Assembly (NCBI GenBank): GCA_031423755.1
Contig: JANPGC010000089.1
Coordinates: 1-5,290 of the forward strand
Length of the DNA: 5,290 nucleotides
From: JANMEX01 sp031423755
GTDB taxonomy: Bacteria; Pseudomonadota; Alphaproteobacteria; Rhizobiales; Rhizobiaceae
Reading direction: 5' to 3'
Below the pieces are notes generated by a model, which was not told where the DNA came from, ran no database searches, and saw only the letters and a program-made list of their open reading frames with translations. Below, piece after piece: positions 5,184-5,290 of the stretch (position 1 is its first letter; each line of letters starts with the position of its first letter). Both the position numbers and the translations under genes were made by a program.

Positions 5184-5290
5184 CTCGGCGCTGCCCCTCA
5201 TCCGCCCCTATCGGGGCACCTTCTCCCCGCAAACGGCGGGGCGAAGGGGAGCGCCGTCACTGGTGATTGTCCCCTTCGCCCCGCCGTTTG
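5184..5290. repeat. Palindromic intergenic repeat element, cut by the window edge
   Basis: The element starts with 21 bases also found inverted at 1907-1927, then carries GCCCC/GGGGC-type pairing around 5205-5217. A strong hairpin follows: CCTTCTCCCCGC (5219-5230) pairs with GCGGGGCGAAGG (5236-5247) with one mismatch around AAACG. Then CAAACGGCGGGGCGAAGGGG (5230-5249) is repeated as an exact inverted copy at 5271-5290, 21 bases further on. The palindrome probably continues past the window. The CCCCTCATCCG...CCTTCTCCCCGC pattern resembles the palindromic mosaic elements (RIME-like) widespread in rhizobial genomes. No T-run follows the hairpin, so it is not a standard terminator, but it lies just after the membrane-protein gene and could stabilise the 3' end of that transcript. 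Confidence 0.8.

Overview
The window looks like ordinary chromosome of an alphaproteobacterium, most likely order Hyphomicrobiales (Rhizobiales). Three things point there. The bL32 sequence is of the rhizobial type (starts [20 protein letters not shown]). The MtgA active-site variant GASTIPMQ is one I associate with that group. The G+C-rich intergenic DNA carries palindromic repeats of the CCCCTCATCCG / CCTTCTCCCCGC kind that are common in rhizobial genomes. I cannot name a genus. No phage, plasmid, CRISPR, tRNA or rRNA signal is visible.

Layout. (1) Positions 1-740, minus strand: a short-chain polyprenyl diphosphate synthase (IspA type), cut at its C-terminus by the window edge. (2) After a 117-bp divergent gap, 858-1601, plus strand: mtgA, a monofunctional peptidoglycan glycosyltransferase. 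(3) 1602-2144: a 543-bp gap with no convincing gene. It holds a large imperfect inverted repeat (1671-1842), a short fragment of a second repeat family (1907-1927), and a structured leader before rpmF. (4) 2145-2327: rpmF (ribosomal protein bL32), followed by a clear intrinsic terminator (2353-2381). (5) 2457-4689: three tightly coupled lipid genes, a PlsC-like acyltransferase, a CdsA-family CDP-diacylglycerol synthase and a YnbA-like CDP-alcohol phosphatidyltransferase, with overlapping stop and start codons. (6) 4749-5150: a small four-helix membrane protein of unknown function in the same direction. (7) 5184-5290: a palindromic intergenic element running off the right edge.

How the genes fit together. 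IspA makes the C15 prenyl diphosphate used to build undecaprenyl phosphate, the lipid carrier of the lipid II that MtgA polymerises, so the left half concerns the cell envelope. The lipid cassette could form a complete route: acylation to phosphatidic acid, activation to CDP-diacylglycerol, then transfer of the lipid moiety to an alcohol. The last enzyme lacks two of the usual acidic metal ligands and the Arg of the CDP-alcohol phosphatidyltransferase motif, so its alcohol substrate and product are open. That cassette plus the small membrane protein is the part of the window most likely to hold undescribed biology. The repeats are the next most interesting feature.
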